From contig CM035165.1 in NCBI GenBank assembly GCA_020205615.1, forward strand, positions 26,819,544 to 26,883,543: a stretch of DNA of 64,000 nucleotides. The letters run 5' to 3'. Each line of letters opens with the position of its first letter. Position 1 is the first letter of the stretch. Below the pieces are notes generated by a model, which made no database searches, was not told the origin of the DNA, and saw only the letters and a list, made by a program, of their open reading frames with translations. This document shows positions 59,552-64,000 of the stretch, piece after piece. The translations under genes were made by a program, and so were the position numbers. This stretch comes from Panax quinquefolius (Eukaryota > Streptophyta > Magnoliopsida > Apiales > Araliaceae).

Positions 59552-62019
59552 AGAAAGATAGTTTGTATGCGTATGTGTGATCCTATATTCTAACAACCTG
59601 ATAATTAAATATTTACAAACTTGCATTTATACACATACATCACAAACTATCAATACATTGTAATACAATCTTTAACTAAAGAAAGTAATTTTCTGCACAT
59701 ATCCTTCTAATCTTTATCATCTCAACAACCAGGGGATCACATTTCAATTGTAACCTGCAATTTATGTTTTGCAAGAATGATCGAGCACGACAGCCTAGCA
59801 AGTCCAACAATCTATCATGTGTCACATAGCACATAGTTTCATATTCAAATCATACCTTTAGTATTATCAATCTATCATTATTCGCATATCGTTTACTTTA
59901 AATACATTGATTCCATAACTCAAGTCACATTAGTCATATATTGACTTTAATCATTCACGAAGTAACATTAGGAAAATCATGAATATTCACATACTTGTAA
60001 TCATAAGACATGTTAACATAAAAATAGACTAAGAAAGTTGCCTTGCGAGTCGATTACAACTTATAGCTACCTGTGCTTCACGAATCCTACACAATTGAGT
60101 TTACATATGCATACCAATTAGTCACATATTTGACAAAATTCTTGGTTTGTATTAACTATTATCTTTTATTCTTGTCTTAAAACCATTCCACACTTCTTTA
60201 GAAATTTTTGCCCGTTATAACCCTTTTATGCCCAAAAAGGTTCTCTCATGACTTTAGTATATAAATATTATATGCTTCGAGTTATAAATAATTTATAACC
60301 CATTTTACAGATATTTCTTGTCTTTATTATATAAACTTGAAGTGTTATGGCTTATTGGTTGTTTCTATTGCGTATACATAGCTCATTTCATTATTCTTTA
60401 ATTTACATAGCTTTTATGTTTTAGTAATAGCCCATGCGGCGTTAAAACATCATATAACGACGTACACAGATGCCTTACTTCATTAGTAGTATAGTTTAAC
60501 ATTTATTCCCGCGAATAAATTAAATTCTTGCTTCACACGTATTTTAGTTTTATACATACATCATTATTTAACTCCGTGATCGTAGTTTTCGTTTTGAACT
60601 TCGAAAACCTTTCACTTTTGTATTTCATTTTCATACATAACCCTTTTTATATATCATTACCCGGCTCACGTTTCTCATATATATATATATATATGTAAAC
60701 TTATGTTTACATAACTAAACATAAGACTTTTATCGCGTTGCTTACATATTGAATGAGTTTACAGTATATATAATCTTTATTATTTATTTATACAATACAA
60801 TGTTTCTTTATGTGCCAAATCATTAAAATTAACCAAACACGTCGTGGAAACTCGATTCGCCAAGTAGCCTAAGGCTGCTAGGTATAGCCGGGCTCGGCAT
60901 AACTGGCTGGGCTGGGCAACCCCATGGCTTGACGCCAACTTCTCAATTTTCTAAATTTTAAATCATTAATTCGAATACGATGAATTTTGGATATGTTATA
61001 CTTGGTATACCATATTATTTTTAGAAAATACTAACTGAGCATTTTGGGTCATTTAGACACGCCAAAAACAAAGCTCAACTAGCCGGACTGCTGCAGCCGC
61101 GACACAGCACAGCGATGTGTGCGCGCGCACGTTGCTGCCTGCGCGCTGCAGCCCGCATAACGAAACGGCGCCTTTGCGATTTTTTAACTTCTTACTCACT
61201 TATCTGATTGCTCTCATTTTTACATATGTTATAAACACCATAGAAGACTATTTTTAGAAAATACAAACCACCTATTTTGGATTCTATAAACAGCCCATAA
61301 CAGTCCTAAAAAATGGCCGTTCATAACAGTTTTTAACTTTTTCCCAACTTTACCCTTTCTCGCTAAAATAGTCATAATTCATTCGTTTCAAAACATTTTT
61401 GAGTGATTCTTGCACCCGCGCGAAGCTAACTTCCGGTGCTACAACATTTATTGTTTAACCATTTTTAAATTCTGAATACATAATTCCAAAAAATTCGTAC
61501 AAGAAACAGGTCCGAATCTGATTTCCAGATTTTGGACATTTTCGACGCACTTACTTTGGAATGTCATAGCTCCCTCCTCTAAGGTCAAAATTACTTTGTT
61601 CTAGAGGTTATGGATTCCTTAATCAGTGTACTATAACTTCCCAAAACCCAAGAATTTTTTTAAAAATAAAACTAGTCCTGAATTTGGTCTTAAGGTCAGT
61701 AGTCACACTAGTTTTTGACTTTTTGTTTTGTCTCAAAAATGCTTCCTTTCTTTATTTGATTTATCCAAACCCTATAATTAGTTATATATAATGTATATGT
61801 ATATAACTCAGGTCTTAGCTACTTAGTTTTCATTTTTTAAGTAAAATAGTTCTCATAGTACTTTTATCGAGCATAACGTGTGCGTCTCTGTAATGGGCTG
61901 ATTTCATACAGTTTGGTTTATGTTCTAGCCCAATTTTCCCCACCTTATTACTCCGCACAACCAATCCTATACTCCTTAACTCTAAATCAGTTCATAGCAA
62001 TCAATTCGCATAACTAAAT
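59552..62019 (-). repeat. LTR-like gypsy sequence, minus strand
   Basis: It shares text with the LTR at 62314 onward (TTTGCAAG...GAGCAC...TAGCAAGTCCAA at about 59766-59812 versus 62870-62905, and TCCTACAC then ATTAG...CACAT blocks). It has a GC-rich island at 61085-61155 (GTGCGCGCGCACG core), of the kind seen in the LTRs at 13669 and 24985. No gene. Both boundaries are inferred. Confidence 0.5.
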
Positions 62020-62313
62020 TGTAATACCCATAAAAAAACATTAAATAATAAATAAATAACATTTGAATTTACATTTTAATTATATATATTAATTGGACTT
62101 TGTCTTTTATTTAGGTCAAACTAGTCATTTAATTTATGTGGGCTAATAAATATTAATAAGTGGTAAAAAAATTTAATTTTGTAAAATTGGGCCTTCAAAT
62201 TAATTAGGTATAATTTATTTATATACGTACATATATTAAATCCTATTCTAATTAGGAAAAATAAATAAAATTTGTTAATAAGTAAATAAATAACTAAACC
62301 TAATCTTAGTTTC
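62020..62313 (+). repeat. Possible plus-strand LTR start, truncated
   Basis: It begins TGTAATACCC, a common gypsy LTR start, and is AT-rich. It is cut at 62314 by the next LTR. Confidence 0.35.
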
Positions 62314-64000
62314 TGTCATGCCCCCAAATCCGGGTCCCTTGAACCTCTCGAACACACACGTCAAGCATACTACCTTCATTCCAATATATATAACCTTTAT
62401 TCATAAAGTAATGAACACAACCTGACTTTTATACCAATTAATACATTATTCTCTTCTATTCTAGAATCTGTAACCTTTACAAAAAGTTATTACATCTGTA
62501 GATCGTTCACGATCTATCTATACATCTTAAATTATAAATAATATGTTTCGTAATGACATATTAACTTGCGAGTATTCATTAACTCTCCATTCAAATTTTA
62601 AATAATCTTTTGTGTAGAGTATTTCAACTCAACATCTACAATATATAATATTAACGTCCATCTAGCTTAGTTGGAAACTTCACAATCAAGTGTTTCGACA
62701 TAAAACCTTACCATGTATAATTACTCTAAAGAAATTACACCAATGTGTTAGTGTAATATTAAAACACCAACCATCTTCAATCACTATTTCTTCTCGTGAT
62801 CCTTCTTCTATTCTGAAGTCTTTGACGCTATGGTCATATGTTTATATCGACTTTTATTTGCAAAATTTGTTTGCAAGGTTGAGCACAATGGCTTAGCAAG
62901 TCCAATAGTGTACACATTTCATGCATCCCATAACATACAAATTTCAAATATTCATGCATCAAAAATTTTAGTCAACGCATTTACACATGCTTCATGCATC
63001 TATATGCATCATACATTTCATGATATGCATCTTTACTTATCATACAATACAATATAATCTTCATATTGTATATTTAACCCATACTTCACAAATTGCATGC
63101 TTTGCATTTAGTTACACAACATTCATGTAATCAACGATTTCACATAAAACAACATATATCATTAACTACCATAAACATGGTATTATATCACATAAGAGCA
63201 AGTTATTGAAGAACTTGCCTTGAAGCGTTCCTTGCGCAATTAGGAGAATTCATCCTTCCTTTGTCCTACACGATTAAGGGTATACACAACCACAATTAGC
63301 CACATAATGAAAATTTATTAGTCTCTTATGTTAGCTTTACATTTTATTTCATTGTTTTCCCTTTTTAAATCTTGATACACAATGCTCAATCATGTGTTAA
63401 AGTCTTTCTAGGACTCTTTACCACCCATTCGATTTATTTATGTTAAACATCATTGCACGTCTTATTACGTTTCATATTTCTTTATACTTAACATATAAAC
63501 TCACGTTCTTAAATATTCGCGTGCACCGGCGTTTAATCATCTAATTCATCCTCATTCATAATTTGCTTCAAATGATAACTCATAGCATCGCTGAGCATTT
63601 ATTTGATTAAGTAATTAATCATCACCTTCTAATATTATTAATTATTTAATAATATTTTAACCATTCTCAAATATTATTAATCCTTTAATAATATTTTTGT
63701 CACTTACTAATATTATTAATTATTTAATAATATTTTAATTTTAATTTAATCTAATATTATTAATCATTTAATTATATTTTAATTCTAAATATTATTAATT
63801 GCTTAATAATATTTTATTACAATATTAGTAATCTTTTAATAATATTTTGATCATCTATTAAACTCATAAATAATTAATTTTAATTATTTATCCTTTACTA
63901 ATTCATTTATTTAATAAACCTAAAATGTAATAAATATAACATTTTACCAAAATGACCCTCCACAATTCATATTAAGGGTCTTTTGTCAAAAAAATTACAT
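62314..64000 (-). repeat. Gypsy LTR, minus strand, running off the window
   Basis: It begins TGTCATGCCCCCAAATCCGG, the inverse of a typical Tekay LTR 3' end. No PBS is visible to its left, so it is a solo LTR or a truncated element. The open frames at 62690-62896 and 62830-63057 (plus) have no domain. Confidence 0.6.
63600..63860. repeat. Tandem array of AATATTATT palindromes
   Basis: Six units, about 35-50 bases apart, each of the form AATATTATTAAT, short loop, TTAATAATATTTT. Each can fold on itself. Confidence 0.85.

Noticed and set aside
1..64000. A coherent host operon, gene cluster or defence system
   Set aside because: Every recognisable coding stretch belongs to retrotransposons or DNA transposons, apart from one dead ADP/ATP-carrier fragment.

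Overview
This is a nuclear plant window, almost certainly dicot, and AT-rich. It holds no complete host gene. Nearly all of it is nested, broken retrotransposon and DNA-transposon sequence. The evidence is: long terminal repeats (LTRs) bounded by TG...CA; primer-binding sites (PBS) resembling the 3' end of initiator-Met tRNA; polypurine tracts (PPT); decayed Ty1/copia and Ty3/gypsy (chromovirus) gag-pol; CACTA (En/Spm) termini with a TNP2-type transposase; and one fragment of a mitochondrial ADP/ATP carrier gene. The species cannot be named from the sequence.

Layout, left to right. 1-10083: a minus-strand copia element in a tandem internal-LTR-internal-LTR arrangement, with decayed gag, integrase, reverse transcriptase (RT) and RNase H. 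10084-13585: anonymous AT-rich DNA, an ADP/ATP-carrier pseudogene split by a 430-bp hAT-like element with an 8-bp target-site duplication (TSD), and a truncated gypsy LTR. 13586-21357: CACTA ends, a gypsy-type LTR, and a CACTA element (terminus at 16596, transposase at 20148-21357) into which a 3.35-kb copia element inserted with a perfect 5-bp TSD. 21358-26782: a copia LTR with PBS and leader, then two plus-strand gypsy-type LTRs. 26783-34786: gypsy LTRs in opposite orientations with chromodomain, integrase and gag remnants, and a 100-N assembly gap. 34787-38331: mostly unassigned, with a minisatellite and a possible Athila-like LTR end. 38332-59551: a large minus-strand chromovirus (called E here) with two 3.3-kb LTRs. 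It encloses a second Tekay-like family (D) in an LTR-internal-LTR-partial-internal arrangement that joins E inside the RT/RNase H coding region. 59552-64000: further minus-strand LTR sequence and a tandem array of AATATTATT palindromes.

Nothing here works as a gene network. The coherent themes are: (1) two unrelated LTR families each form shared-LTR tandem units, as expected from unequal homologous recombination; (2) several LTR families carry their own internal short tandem repeats, some able to form hairpins; (3) nested insertions can be ordered from TSDs and interrupted reading frames. I found no credible undescribed host system. The most notable items are the chimeric D/E junction, the tandem LTR units, the hAT-in-ADP/ATP-carrier insertion and the nearly open CACTA transposase.
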